DNA of 64,000 bases from Adenophora triphylla var. japonica (GCA_022495995.1 JAFEMH010004896.1:123127-187126); one strand, 5' to 3'. Shown: positions 1 through 11,571, numbered from the stretch's first letter. Numbers and translations are program-made. The notes: generated by a model from the letters alone, not told the origin.

Positions 1-358
1 AAATTTGATAGTATCCAGCGAGAACAAAAGCAAGGCGATTTCTGATTCTGGTGCAACCGAGCTTCTGCTTCATTCTAGATTCCTTTCGTCTCCAAACCGA
101 TTAAGGTACCCTTCAATTCCTCTGCTCTTAGGCTTATTTTCGAGCTTTTCTGTTGATTCTGCCATGGCTAGGACCTTCGGCTATGAGAGAGGGGTTAGGT
201 ATGGGTATTGCACCCAAAACCTTTAGGGTTTACACTTGTAAAGAGAGCCCATGGAAAGAGATGAGTAGGGATGAAGCTCGTACCATCTTAAAATCATGGG
301 GTTTGTGCTGTGGTATTATCGAGGTACCGGGTAGAGAAAGCATAGGAGACTTGGAGAT

Positions 359-446
359 GGACCAACAAGCCACCTTTTCCCAAAAATTGATAGATCACTT
401 TATCAAGTTTTATATTAGGACCAACAAGCCACCTTTTCCCAAAAAT
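359..446 (+). repeat. 29-bp direct repeat inside the antisense ORF
   Basis: The string beginning GGACCAACAAGCCACC occurs at 359-387 and again at 418-446, a 59-bp step. It duplicates part of the N-terminal coding sequence and is probably a local slippage or tandem duplication. Confidence 0.8.
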
Positions 447-1441
447 AGGATAGAATTCCCAGGGGAATCTAGGTCGCCCATAGATAGTGATGATCAAACT
501 CCATCTAGTTCTGATTCCCCTGTTTCCTCTTCTTCTGTAGATATGTCAACTCAAAGTTGAGCGGGCTCTGACTCTGGCAACATAGTGGATGCGTTCTGCT
601 CGAGGGTTGTTCCTGGTCGGAACGAAAGAGGCTATGTGGCCCCCAAGTCGGCCATTGGGAAGAAGAGCTCGGAGTCGAGGATCAGCATACTCCACAACTT
701 TTTTGAGATTAATAGAGAGGAGTTCAGGCTGACCCATTATACAGAGAAGCAAATAAAGGTTCAATCGTGGGCGCACTAGGCTCACAACCCCTTTAGAGTA
801 GCTTTTTTCTATGGTCAATTTAAGGCCGGGCTACGCCTTCCCCTCGATCTATTCCTTAATGAATTTCTGGAGTGTATGGCAGTTGTACCTATGCAGCTAG
901 GAGCCAACACAGTTAGGGTCCTTGTATGTTTTGCCATTGTTTGTAGATTTATTGGGTACAAGCCTTGTGTTAATGTCTTTAGGAAGTTATTTAAGATTGC
1001 TGTAGATAAGCGGCCGCTAGGTGTTAGCACTCCAGCCCGACGAAATGCCCCCAAACTGTTTGTAAATTTGCCCGACAAGGTCTCTGGGTGGAACTCCCAG
1101 TAGGAGAGGCTGGGAATTCCCTCTGCCTGATGCCACTTCAAAACCCATGACTAAAGAGGATTACTGAGGCCCTGATTGGAGTATCGAGCTAACCCGTAGG
1201 TTGACACTGATAGCTGGTAGGGGACCTATTAGTTAGGACTTTCTCGGGTCGAAAAAGAATAACTTCATCCAGGTCGACATGATGCTGGGTGGAAATGGGG
1301 ATGTAGCCCCTTTGGCCTTAATAGTTAGGAGCTTGAGATACCCAAACTGGTGATCCATGAGAAATAGAGACTTGAGGTTCAGTGCCACTTTTGTAGGAAG
1401 GAGGTCGCCTATTGTAGAACCCAAAGAGAAAAACCTTGGTG

Positions 1442-1542
1442 GTAAAGTGTTTCCTCGCTTTTATTTTTGCTCGTAGCTGTTTTACTCGTCACTCTTTGGC
1501 TTGCATATATCTTGCTAACTGTTTGCTTCTTATCTTGTGCAG
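1442..1542 (+). other. Predicted intron 1 of element A antisense ORF
   Basis: It begins GTAAAGTG, is pyrimidine-rich and ends CTTGTGCAG. The exon resumes as the LTPEQAANM reading frame. The length of 101 bp fits a plant intron. This is inference from splice signals and frame only. Confidence 0.55.
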
Positions 1543-2228
1543 TTCTTACCCCGGAACAAGCAGCCAACATGGAGCGTATTGTGAGCACCAATGGAAGGAA
1601 TAAGAGCACCAAAGCTCATGGTGCTGCCAATGCCCCGGCCAGTAGACAGAAAGAGGCCGAGGCAAGGAATAAGCTGCTGCCTAAGGAAGGCGTGGGGATG
1701 GTCCCCATTGAGGAGTCTGGGTCGGCTGACCCCATGGATAGTGATGCCCCCCAAGTTCAAGCAGTTGGGGCAGAAGGTGATGAGTTCGACACTTCGGCCA
1801 AACCGAGCTCGGACTCCGGTCCAGTACCTGACCCTGTTGGGGCGGCTCCCCAATCTACTGCTGATATCGATTATGTCGACCTCGAAGATGAAGAGGATGA
1901 CACCCTTCCCCTCACCAAGCTAAGGAAGAGATCGAGGTTCGACCTAGGACCTGAGGGAGCTGATACTCAGAAGGCGTCAAGTTCCGATCAACCTCCCCTT
2001 TGAACTCCTCCTATCACTAGCACGGAATTTGTGCAGGCCGAAGTGGCCAGGCTCAGTGAGGTGTATCCCCTCACTTTGATTGATAGCTCAAGCCGCCAGT
2101 ATCCCGAACTGGGATATGGATAGGTCATTGTGAGGCGGACTGTAGATCCCAATCTGCTGGCTCGTCTTACTGAGAAGGGGTTTACCCCTGAGGAGTACAT
2201 AGAGAGGTCCGGCCTTCTTCATAGCGAG

Positions 2229-2334
2229 GTAATTCTTCTCTCCCTTTTACCTTTTGTTTGATCACCTCATTTTTTGGTCTCTTTTAATTTTGATCACTTG
2301 TCGACCTGATCGTTTCTATTTTGTGTCCGTGTAG
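2229..2334 (+). other. Predicted intron 2 of element A antisense ORF
   Basis: It begins GTAATTC, is T-rich and ends GTGTAG. The upstream codons end SGLLHSE and the downstream codons start SLTLNDQA in the same frame. The intervening 106 bp are T-rich, unlike the flanking coding sequence. Confidence 0.65.
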
Positions 2335-3480
2335 TCTCTCACCCTTAACGATCAGGCTAAGAGCAGCTGGAGGGCTGCTATAGAGCAAGAGAGGGTTGCC
2401 ACTGCTCAGTATGCTCGGAAGTCCAGCGAGGTTACAGATCTGAGAGAAAAGCTTGTAGACCTGGATTATGCATATGAGGTGCTCAAGCTTGTCAAGGATG
2501 ATGCAGCAAAGGCTAGAGATGAGGCGTTGTTCGACCTCAGGGTTTCCAGGGAGGAGCTGAGCATGTTGAGGGAAGAGACCACTGCTGCTAGTTTGGAGAA
2601 AGAGAAGATGAAGACTGAGCTGGAGACGATCACCAAAATGTTCCACGATCGCAACGAGTTTCTGATCAAGATGAGTGACGATCACAGGGAAGCTCGAGCA
2701 AAGTGGGAAGAAGAGTCCTAGGTCAGGGTGAAGGCCGCTGTAGAAGATGCAGAGGAGGCTGCAGGTAGGGCGGCGGTGGAAACTTATAAGAATAGTGATG
2801 AGTGCTTCAACGTCATACTAAGTCGAGCTCAGACTTTTTATGATAATAGACGACGTCATATGGCCCGTCGGATTATCGTGGATCCCTCCATCGAACTCTC
2901 TCTTGAACAATTGGCCAAATGGGCCTCGGAGGACCAATACGACATGTTAGCCCGCAGTGGTCATCCCTTGGTGCCATACAATGCAAACGATCTGGCTTCC
3001 ATCGCCCAAGAAGATGAGGAGGTTGGAGTTGAGCTCTGGGTGACACATCCTGTTGAGCAGATGAACTTTAATACCATCCTTCAGGACCTTGAGGAGGCTG
3101 ACGAGATGGAGGAGGTCGAGGATGAGGAGGTCACCCAGGACCATATTTTTTATAAGGTCGACCAACAAGAGCAGCCCCACTCTGAACAAGAACAGCAACA
3201 GAAGGCCCCAGCCATTGATGATCAGGATGTTTGATTTTTCATTTTTGTACTAAACAAGCTCTAAATATTCTTTCGTTTTTGTAATCACTACCTTGGCCCA
3301 TTTTGGGAGGTAGTTTAACATATACACTCGCAACTTTTATTTTCTCAAGTTCTAGCCCGCTTTGGGGGACTTGCTCATTAATATAGTTGACTTTTCTGAA
3401 TCCTTTTGCTTTGATTCATACTTGTATTTGTATGTCGAACTAAATTAAGTAGACGATCGGCCAAAGTCTTGGTTAGAACA

Positions 3481-3953
3481 GTTGGTTGATCAATAAAGCT
3501 GACCAAGGTTTTAGTCGAGCTTGTTTAAGAATGAGACTGACCTAAGTTTTTAGTCGGACCTGTTTAGAATGAGGTCGACTTAAGAAATCAGTCGAGTCTG
3601 TTTGAGAAACGAGATTGACTTTAGTATTCAGTCGAACCTGTTTAAGAACGAGGTCGACCTAGGACTTCAGTTGAATCTGTTTAAAGAACGAGATTGACTT
3701 AAGTCTTCAGTCGGACCTGTTTAAGAACGAGGTCAACCTAGGACTTAGCCGAATCTGTTTAAAGAACGAGATTGACCTAAGTCTTCAGTCGGACCTGTTT
3801 AAGAACGAGGTTGAATTAGGACTTTAGTCGAATCTGTTTAAAGAACGAGATTGACCTAAGTCTTCAGTCGGACCTGTTTAAGAACGAGGTCGACTTAGGA
3901 CTTCAGTAGAATCTGTTTAAAAATAGCATCGATATCGACTAAGAGTCGGACCT
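3481..3953. repeat. 39-40 bp minisatellite, about 11 units, alternating two types
   Basis: Units start GTTTAAGAACGAGGTCGACC or GTTTAAAGAACGAGATTGAC and end with a CAGTCGRAYCT-like tail. The two types alternate, giving a 79-bp dimer. It lies between the integrase stop and the antisense ORF of element A. Private tandem arrays in this 3' region are known for Tat/Ogre elements and are a proposed source of satellites. Confidence 0.9.
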
Positions 3954-4043
3954 AAACTGAATAAATCATGGAAGTAACACAACTCGTAGATAGAGAACAT
4001 ACCATTTTATTGAATAGGTAGAACGATTACATCAAGAAATTGC

Positions 4044-5130
4044 TCAAAAATAATACTTAATCAGATGGCTAGCATGCCATAGATGTTTCAGCTCGTCACC
4101 CCCTGGATGACCAATCATATAGGTTCCTTCTTTGATAACTCGAATGACGACGTAAGGACCTTCCCAATTGGGAGATAACTTGTTCTGCTCGGCCTTTCTT
4201 CCAACTACCTCTATCTTTCTCAGCACGTAATCTCCCACACTGAATGACCTTTTCTTGACCTTCTTATCGTGGTAGCCCTTGGTTTTCTGCTTATAGTTCA
4301 CCATTTTGAGCTGAGTTGCAGTCCGTTTCTCTTCCAGTAAGTCTAGGTCGAGCAATCTGTTGGTGTCATTCTAATCATAATAAAAAAAAGACTACTCTAG
4401 CTGTAGGAACTTGCAGCTCGGCAGGGGCCATGGCCTCCAACCCAAAAGTAAGGGCAAATGGGGTTTCTCCTGTAGGCCCTCGGGCGGTTGTGCGGACTGC
4501 CCAAAGAGCAATAGGAAGTTTGTCCAACCATCTGCCAGCTCGACCCACTAAGCTCGTCTTTAGTGCCGACATAACTAGTTTGTTCGCTGCTCCCGCTTGC
4601 CCGTTTCCTTGAGGATAGGCGAGTGACGACTTCCAATGATGGACTCCCAATCTATTCATTTATGTTTCAAATGCTGTGGAAAACTGTAGCCCATTGTCTG
4701 ATACAATTGCACGAGGCACCCCAAAACCACACCAGATGTAGTCGTGGATTAAATTGATGGCATTTTCCTCGGTAATCTTGGCTAGAGGTTTAGCTTCGAT
4801 CCACTTAGTTAATTAGTCAATGGCTACGATCACATACTTACAGTTTCCATGGGCGGGTGGGAAAGGTCCAATCAAATCTACCCCCCACATGTCGAACGGC
4901 CAGGTAGCGACCACATGAGTTTGTTCGGTTGTAGGTAGTCTTGGTAGATCGGTAAATCTTTGGCATTTGTCACATTGCTGAACAAACTCACGAGCGTACT
5001 CTCTTAGGTGAGGCCAATAGTAACCTAAAGTAAGTAGTTTGTCGGGCCAAAGTTCTGGCCCACGGGTGTCCACCACATACCCCACAATGGATTTCGTGTA
5101 GAAGCTGAGTGACTTCCTCAGGTTAAACAC
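4044..5130 (-). pseudogene. Integrase of element A, catalytic Glu replaced by Gly
   Basis: Integrase joins the cDNA to host DNA. On the minus strand an H/C-type zinc region is readable in mixed frames (LHEIHCGVCGGH near 5090-5060, then CDKCQRF). The core shows WGVDLIGP (first Asp) and the YFTKW block around 4800. The second part has YPQGNGQAGAANK, where the family expects Glu after QA; the codon read is GGA. The C-terminal part (4355-4044) has KLSPNWEGPYVV and ends HLWHASHLIKYYF. Stops near 4815 and a frameshift near 4370 break the frame. The change of a DDE residue would by itself abolish integration, if it is not a base-calling error. Confidence 0.88.
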
Positions 5131-5760
5131 ATCTTAATAATGACTTTGTAAACAACCTTCGAAACAATGCATCCCCATGTATGACAAACCTTGGGGACTT
5201 CTTCTTGATTGTTCTAGCTTTTTGCTCGTCAGTAGGTAGCTCACCTGTTTCTATGTAGGCCCTCATTTCATCGATCCAACACTTAGAGCTGTCAACTGAG
5301 CATTGAACCTGCACTCTTTCGTATGCTGGATGCTCTAAGTAGGAGATTGGTTCTTCATGCTGCTCATCTGACGTGGCTAGCTTGGATAATAGGTCGGCCA
5401 ACTCGTTATCTTCGCGGCCTACCCTTTGAATCTCCCAGAATTCCAAGTCCCGGACCAACCTTTTCACTAGGTCGCAGTATTTGACTAGAATGGGATTGAG
5501 TACCTCATATTCCCCTTTGAATTGGTTGACGATCAACTGAGAGTCACAGTAGGCAATGACTTTGGTCGCCCCAAAAACACTTTGCATAATTAACGGCTGC
5601 GATCAGGGCCTCGTACTCCTCCTGGTTGTTGGAAGCCTCGAATTTGAATCTCAAAGCCTCTTCAAAGATTTTACCCGTCTCAGGTTCGATCAAACAATCC
5701 CAGCTCCACTAATGCTTTTGGTCGCATAACCATCTGAATAGACCTTCCAACAGTCTTCGG
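5123..5760 (-). pseudogene. Second (archaeal-type) RNase H of element A
   Basis: From right to left the translation runs WKVYSDGYATKSISGAGIV (the first-Asp block), a broken stretch near 5590-5690, VIAYCDSQLIVNQFKGEYE and VGREDNELADLLSKLA. This is the extra RNase H placed after the RT-linked one in Tat-clade elements. It follows the first RNase H and precedes integrase. The usual DGA/DGS in the first block reads DGYA. Frames change near 5690 and 5590. Confidence 0.85.
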
Positions 5761-6295
5761 GCAAACTTATTATGGGTTGGCTCGCCGGTTCCTTCCCCTT
5801 CAAACTTACCTTTGGGGTATTCTCTTTGCTTTCTTCATTGGTGAACGTGAGCTCGACCAAGAAGTCTGCCAAAGTTTGAGCTTTCAAGGCCTTTCGAGGT
5901 CGGTACTCAATGTCAAACTCTGTCAATTCAATAGACCAATTGAGCAAATGACCTGAACTCTCCGGCTTGTGCAAAATCTTCCTTAAAGGTGCATTTGTTA
6001 GCACAAGGATAGGGTGAGCTGAGAAATAAGCTCGCAATTTTCTGGCCGCTACTACCGAAGCATAGGCCACCTTTTATGCATTGTAATATCTTCCTTCGAC
6101 GTCGAACAACGCCTTGCTTACATAATAAATGGGCTTCTGAACCCCACCTTCTTCCCTGACCAACATGGCAGCCACAACTCGATCCCCGACAGACAGATAT
6201 ATAAACAAGTTTTCTCCCATGACCGGGCTACTCATAAAAGGTGGAAAGGCTAGATACTCTTTGAGTTGTTGGAACGACGATTAGCATTCAGTCGT
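5761..6295 (-). pseudogene. RT-linked RNase H of element A
   Basis: Translation on the minus strand gives a Tat-type RT-RNase H connection: FIYLSVGDRVVAAMLVREE, KPIYYVSKAL, then VAARKLRAYFSAHPILVLTN and HLLNWSIELTEFDIEYRPR. The domain degrades the RNA strand during reverse transcription. Stops occur near 6295 and 6072. It is continuous with the RT to the right. Confidence 0.82.
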
Positions 6296-7555
6296 CTATT
6301 CAAAATTTTTTGTCCCCCTCAATGTTTTAAGGAGGGGAAGAGACCTCTCTGCTGACTTTGCTATAAAGCGACCCAGAGCTGCCACTCTTCCATTTAGTCG
6401 ATGTACTTCCTTAATGCAGGTCGGCTCCTGCATCTCAACCAAAGCTTTGATTTTTTCAGGGTTGACTTCTATGCCCCTCTGTGATACCAAGAAACCCAAG
6501 AACTTTCCAGCTGCTACTCCAAACACGCACTTGCTAGGGTTCAACTTCATGTCGTTCGCTCGCAGATTGGCGAACGTTTCCCTTAGGTCGACCACATGAC
6601 GTCCGACCTTTATTTTTATGACCATATCATCGATGTAGGCCTCCATGTTTCGCCCAATCTGACTTGCAAAGACCTTATTGACCATTCTCTGATAGGTCGC
6701 CCCTGCATTCTTCAGCCCAAAGGGCATCATGACGTAACAATAAGTACCTCCAGCAGCTTGGAAGGCAGTCTTCTCTATGTCATCCCCGTGCATCTTGATC
6801 TGGTGGTAACCAGAGTAAGCATCGAGGAAACTCAATGTGGCATGTCCAGCTATAGAATCGACCAGCTTGTCAATCCTTGGTAGAGGGTAGCTATCTTTGG
6901 GGCAGGCTACGTTCAGATCAGTGAAGTCGACGCACATCCTCCACTTGCCATTTGCCTTTTTTACCATCACCACATTTGCTAGCCAGGTAGTATAGGATGC
7001 CTCCTTGATGATACCTGCACTAAGAAGTTTGTTTACCTCTAGCTTGATGGCCTCTTCTTTGTCACGAGCAAAAATCCGCAGCTTCTGCTCTTTGAATTTG
7101 ATGGTGGGGTTGACCCCCAAACGGTGCACATCGACCTCTTCCTTTATCCCCCTCATGTCTTCTACTCGCCAAGCAAAGACATCCATGCTTTCTTTCAGCA
7201 GCTCAACTATTTCTGTCCTTTCTTCAGATGACAGATGTCTCCCTATTCTGATAAGTTGCTTGGGGTAGGAAGGATTTATAACTATATCTTCCAGCTCATC
7301 GATTGGCTCTAGCTCCGGGCCATCTCTGAATTGTAGGGTTTCAACAATGATCTCTCTCACCCTTCTTCTTTCTTCAACCTCTAAGTGTGGAGCTTCTTCG
7401 ACGAACATATCATCTAACTTAGCTACAATTTCCCCACTGGTGGCCCCCGAGTTAGGGTTGATCTGGAGGCTTAGGTCGCCTATGACCACCTGGTCGACCA
7501 TAACTGTATCTCTTTCGACCATAGTGTTTTGAGAGGGACGTGTCGGCTCAGTCAT
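6296..7555 (-). pseudogene. Reverse transcriptase of element A (419-codon open stretch)
   Basis: This is the best preserved part of the element. It contains RIFARDKEEAIKLEVNKLL, WLANVVMVKKANGKWRMCVD, the DLN and SGYHQIKM blocks, MMPFGLKNAGATYQRMV and the catalytic YIDD box in MEAYIDDMVIKIK. These are the standard Ty3 RT motifs in order, with both catalytic Asp in YIDD intact. The first about 100 residues are the protease-RT linker, including the YPKQLIRIGRHLS segment. As a domain it looks intact, but it cannot be expressed from a continuous polyprotein here. Confidence 0.93.
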
Positions 7556-7642
7556 GACATGGTCATGTGAGGGATAGGTCGCCTCTTCTACACAGGTGAT
7601 TGTAGATAGTCTTGAAGTTGTGGTGACCGATCTGGAGAGCTT

Positions 7643-8338
7643 CTAACTTGCTTCTGGAGTATCAATTTCTAGCTCCCTCTTCTTTTTTGATCGCAGTACA
7701 TGATCCAGATATGCCCGGGCTGCACCCAGAACGCAACTCACTCCTGCTAAGGTAGGGAACTTGAGTCGCTGATGAGGTATTGAGGGTACCATCCCTAGGG
7801 CGGCTTGTCCAGGTATACCTAGAATATCATGATAATCACTAACAACATCTATAACGATAAATGTTACCTTGGCCACTGTCCTCAATGGGTGCTGTCTGAT
7901 ATCCACCTATAGCACGATCTGGCCCTTAGTATCAACCTTGTGATTAGTGAAGCCTTCGAGTCGACCTGAATAAGGTGACAACCTCACATCTATTAGGCCC
8001 ATCTCGATGAAGGTTTTGTAGTAAAGGATATCTTTACAGGTCCCCGTGTCAACCAAAATCCTACTGGAGGTGCACTCGTCGATCAAACCCAGAATCACCA
8101 AAATATGTTCCCTTGCAGTCATGTTAGCAGCCAATTCGTAGGGATAAAAGCTAATTACCTCCTCGTTAACATAACTCCTAGGAGGCACATAGGGAACCTT
8201 GCTCAACTGAATTTTTTTGCTTTTAAGGGCAGTGTTGCTTGTTTCCTTGGAAATCACTCCCAAATTTAATCTAGACTGCCTCGGCTCTGGCATACCTCCT
8301 CCAGTTTGCTCGCCTCCGGTAGGTCGAGCTCCTTTCAC
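7643..8338 (-). pseudogene. Aspartic protease of element A
   Basis: The minus strand shows RILVDTGTCKDILYYKTF (active-site D-T-G; the family usually reads DxGS) and, about 80 residues on, YHDILGIPGQAALGMVPS, matching the Tat-protease ILGRPWL/VPS block with changes. One stop lies at about 7907. The protease would process gag-pol. It sits between gag and RT as expected. Confidence 0.85.
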
Positions 8339-8380
8339 GAACCTGTCCAGCCTGCCACTATCGACCCACTTCTGGATGAT

Positions 8381-9748
8381 TCACTTCAGCATGCATTCCT
8401 CAGTAGTATGGCCGGTGTCTTTATAGAACTCACAATACTTGTCATTGTCCCTTCTGAATTTATTTTGAGGGTTCTTTAGAGCAGGTGGGCCCAGATCAAC
8501 TGTATTCATGATTTCGGTCCGACTTACAGTTAAAGGGGTGAAACTCTCAGGGACTCTCTCAGTCGCCCTTCTTCGATTTTTTCCCTTGTTGTTGTCATTG
8601 TGCTTTGCCTGACCCCCTTTATTAGACTCTCCAGCTTCTGTATGCTTCGAGCCCTTGTCTTTCTTCTTTTCCTTCCTTTCCTCAGTTACGGCCACATCGT
8701 AGACCCTTTCAAATAACTCCTGCCTTGTGGTCACTCTCCTAACTTGGAGCTCGTAGTTCAGGTCAGGAGAGGACACCCCATTCCGAAAATAATTGATGAC
8801 TTCCCTATCTGTCAGGTCCTCCTCTATCTGGTCGACCAACTCTTTAAACCTTGTAAAATAACTCATGGTGATCTCCGTTTTACCTTGAGTCAGTTTATTT
8901 AAGTCGGAGACACTCTTCTTACGGGCCCCCGCCGAGAGAATCGATCTAGAAATTTCTTCCTCATGTACTCCCATGAGGTGATGCAGCTTGCGGTTAGACC
9001 ACGGAACCAAGTCAGTGCTGTACCTATGAAGGTGCTGGTTAGTGCCTTGCACATCACGTCATCCTCGAGGAGACCAAACACATGGTGGCCTCAAAATGTT
9101 GCATGTGGTTCAAGGCGTTGGTCGCGCCCGAATATTTGTCCAATGAAGGCAGTTTGAAACTCACGGAAGGCCTTAGTTCGAGCATATCTTTGGACAAGGG
9201 TCGAAGAGTATTATAGTTTCGTTCGCCCTTTCCTTCATCCTCCTTTCTGTCGGCCTCTATTTTTTCCAACCTCCTTTTCAATTTTAGCAATTCCCTTGCA
9301 TCTTGGTCATTCCTTTGATAGGAGATGTTGTTGGATCTTTGCCTTTCATCCTGGTGAGGTTCCCTTCTAGAGTGTGCCCTCTAACTTTCACTCCTAGGTG
9401 GATTCGCTTCTCTACCCCTTCTTTCTCTGTGGGACTGCGACCTAACTGACCTTACTGGAGACCTTCGCCTATTCCTTTCGTCCTCTTGTTGTCTCCTCGA
9501 GGCTGACTCGGCCTCTTGCTCTCTTCGTTGGTCGAGCCTTTCTCTTAGGTCGACGCTGGGATCTATGTACATGTGAGAGGGAGAAGGCATTTCGATCCTC
9601 GACTGTTCAGCTGACGGCCTGGGGCCTCCATTATGTCTAACACCTCCATTAGCTTGTCTGTGGGAGGTAACGGAAGGAGCAGATCGATGTGATCTTCTAT
9701 CACTGTAAGTACGCCAATCCAATTCGCAACCTTTTAGATGCATTTTAA
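8381..9748 (-). pseudogene. Gag of element A, main part
   Basis: From right to left there is an Arg/Ser/Glu-rich region (DLRERLDQRREQEAESASRR), then the capsid-type retrotransposon gag domain: SFKLPSLDKYSGATNALNHM, ALTSTFIGTALTWFRGL, FTRFKELVDQIEEDLTDRE. A C-terminal CCHC-like box follows, YCEFYKDTGHTTEEC, the usual Tat gag ending. Frame breaks occur at about 9060 and 9380. The right edge is the junction with the solo LTR; the N-terminal part continues at 11124-11509. Confidence 0.87.
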
Positions 9749-11123
9749 TGTAATAAAATTGCATTAAGGGGCATTTTGGTAAATTCCCGACCTATCCCGA
9801 GACTTTCGGAAACATTTCATAAGTTTCCCGCGAAGGAAGTACCTTTTGGTACCTTACTCATGCCAAGAGACCTGTTGGGAATAAACCTTTTTGGACTTTT
9901 TAGGTATTTAGGCCTGAATGTTCCAGAAAATGGTTTTGGCGCCAAAAGCGGTTGAGACCACCTTGTGTCACGCGACAAGTCGAGGCATGAAAAGTGGTTA
10001 CGTATAGTCGTGCGACACAAGGTGACCACTAACTGCAGCCTATAAATAAAACCCTCCCCCTCTCAGAAATGGATCCCAACTTCAGCCTACTGTTACTCTG
10101 CAGAAATTGCATCGTAACAAAACTCCCCAAACACAACTCTCTCTCTCTCTCTCCTACCTTCAACCTACCCAATTCCCTCCAATCCAAACCCATTTCTCAA
10201 ACCAAGCCACTTGGATCCTTTGCACCAATTCCCTCAGGACCCCAAGACCAGAAGCAGTAAATTGAAGGGTCCTGTATCTAACTTGATACAGGATTCGTGG
10301 AAGCAACAAGGGTAACGAATCTCAAACTCCCTCTTCTCTCTTCCCTCTACTCAATTCTTCATAATTCTATTGTCTACTTCTGTTAGGATTCAGTAATCAG
10401 ACTTTATCTGTCTAGATTACTGAATCCCAATCGCAATCTCTCTGTTTAACTTGTTTAATCTGTGTAATTGAGTCACTATTGTTGAATATTTGCTTGAATT
10501 TGGTGTTTAAACCCCAAGGGGGTGTGGATCTACCCATATCCACACTCCCGGGGTCGATTTGTCGTTATTTCTATATTTCGTATCTAATCTAGTCAATTAA
10601 TTAGATCTGTGTTGGTTGGTGTTGATTCTGGTGTTCATAGTGTAAGTTTCTGCAGATGGCCTCTGTATGTCACGCGACACATTGTTCCAAGGTGATCCTG
10701 TGTCACGCGACATATGTGGTCACCTGTATCATGTGTCATGCGACATATCGTGACCTATCAGCATAAACCTTTTCTCTTGTAATCTGTTTTAGATTGTTGT
10801 AGCAGGGATGTGGCCTCCCTAAATAATGGGCTCACGAGTTGTAAATCTCGATTCATATTAAATAAAATGCATGTTTACCACACTTGTTCATTGTCAACAT
10901 TTGCACACACTTTTGGATTTGCTTGGATGTTTAATTGAAAGACTCGTCTACGGACGAGGCGTGTTGGGTGAACTCTCGGTTCTTCCCAACACGTAACCTG
11001 ACCTCCGAACCCGTGTTTTTCTCTCTAAAAAAGGTTCTCAATGTTTCCTCTCAAAAACGGCGTGGCGACTCCTTCATTTATTTTCGAAAACCCAAATTTT
11101 TCGGGCGAGCGCGCATTCAATCA
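9749..11123 (+). mobile_element. Solo LTR of another Tat-like family, inserted in element A gag
   Basis: It starts TGTAATAAAATTG and ends GCGCATTCAATCA. Like the LTRs of element C it has the GTGGCGACTCC block near its 3' end and TTCCCG-rich sequence near its 5' end. A TATA box (10041-10048) follows two dyad words of the type TGTCRCGCGACA. No internal region or second LTR is present, so it is a solo LTR left by LTR-LTR recombination. Gag reads up to both edges (LDIPESPKG on one side, CELDWRTYSD on the other). A clean 5-bp TSD is not visible, so either boundary could be off by about 10 bp. Confidence 0.78.
10041..10048 (+). promoter_or_regulatory. TATA box of solo LTR
   Basis: TATAAATA lies about 290 bp into the LTR, 20-75 bp downstream of the dyad words TGTCACGCGACA and GTCGTGCGACAC (9966-10019). 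It is followed by a C/T-rich leader, as expected for an LTR promoter. Confidence 0.7.
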
Positions 11124-11509
11124 CCCTTAGGAGATTCCGGTATGTCGAGAAATTCTTCTTGAACCTATAACAAACTCTGGATCAATCTAGCCCACTCCAT
11201 CAGTATATCCTTCGTGCTGAGGTGAGTAGTTGAGGGACCTGGGTTGTTTCCTGCAACTGTTCGACCTACTAGGAGTCATTTTGGCTGCTGACCTTCTCCT
11301 TGCTCGAGCATAGGCCTCTTTTGCCCTCTATTATCCTGCAAACCCGTGCCATCAGCGAGGCTATTAGAGCGGGTTGCTCTTCTAACTTGGCGTGGTGGGG
11401 GAGGAGGCAAATTAATGTTACAATTTCCAGCACCGGCGTCCGTATTCCTACCAGCGTTTTCTTGTTCGCTTTCGGTGGAGGGGGTAGCGGTGTGCCCATC
11501 AGATACCAT
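11124..11509 (-). pseudogene. Gag of element A, N-terminal part
   Basis: ATG at 11507-11509 starts MVSDGHTATPSTESEQENAG, a low-complexity gag N-terminus rich in Asn, Pro and Gln, with a stop at 11276. Beyond the stop the frame continues as PGPSTTHLSTKDILMEWARL to the solo LTR. It is joined to the rest of gag at 9748 once the solo LTR is removed. Confidence 0.65.
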
Positions 11510-11571
11510 TGTTACTGTTTGATTAGGATTTCGAGGTCAAATAAGTTTCGTTCCCGACAATGTAACCAAAC

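Larger units (their letters stand above)
153..3234 (+). pseudogene. Antisense accessory ORF (putative gypsy-type transposon domain), spliced, degenerate
   Basis: This runs opposite to gag-pol. The segment at about 800-1140 reads as the plant putative gypsy-type transposon domain (Pfam Transposase_28 type): LPLDLFLNEFLECM, then GANTVRVLVCFAIVCRF and KLFVNLPDKVSGW. About 1543-2003 is acidic and Ser/Pro-rich. About 2335-2720 is a heptad-rich coiled coil (YARKSSEVTDLREKLVDL onward) and 2728-3234 ends in an acidic, Gln-rich tail. Two GT-AG introns of about 100 bp (1442-1542 and 2229-2334) join these parts; removing the second restores an in-frame HSE/SLTL junction. In-frame stops near 558, 777, 1101 and 2719 make it a pseudogene. 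The start could be ATG 153 or 164; the frame from 153 carries more of the family-like sequence. The protein's role is unknown; it is not a transposase despite the Pfam name. Confidence 0.75.

Noticed and set aside
9731..11133. Target-site duplication for the solo LTR (CTTTTAGA on the left, CCCTTAGGAGA on the right)
   Set aside because: Only partial similarity; not an exact 5-bp repeat next to TG...CA ends, so not claimed.
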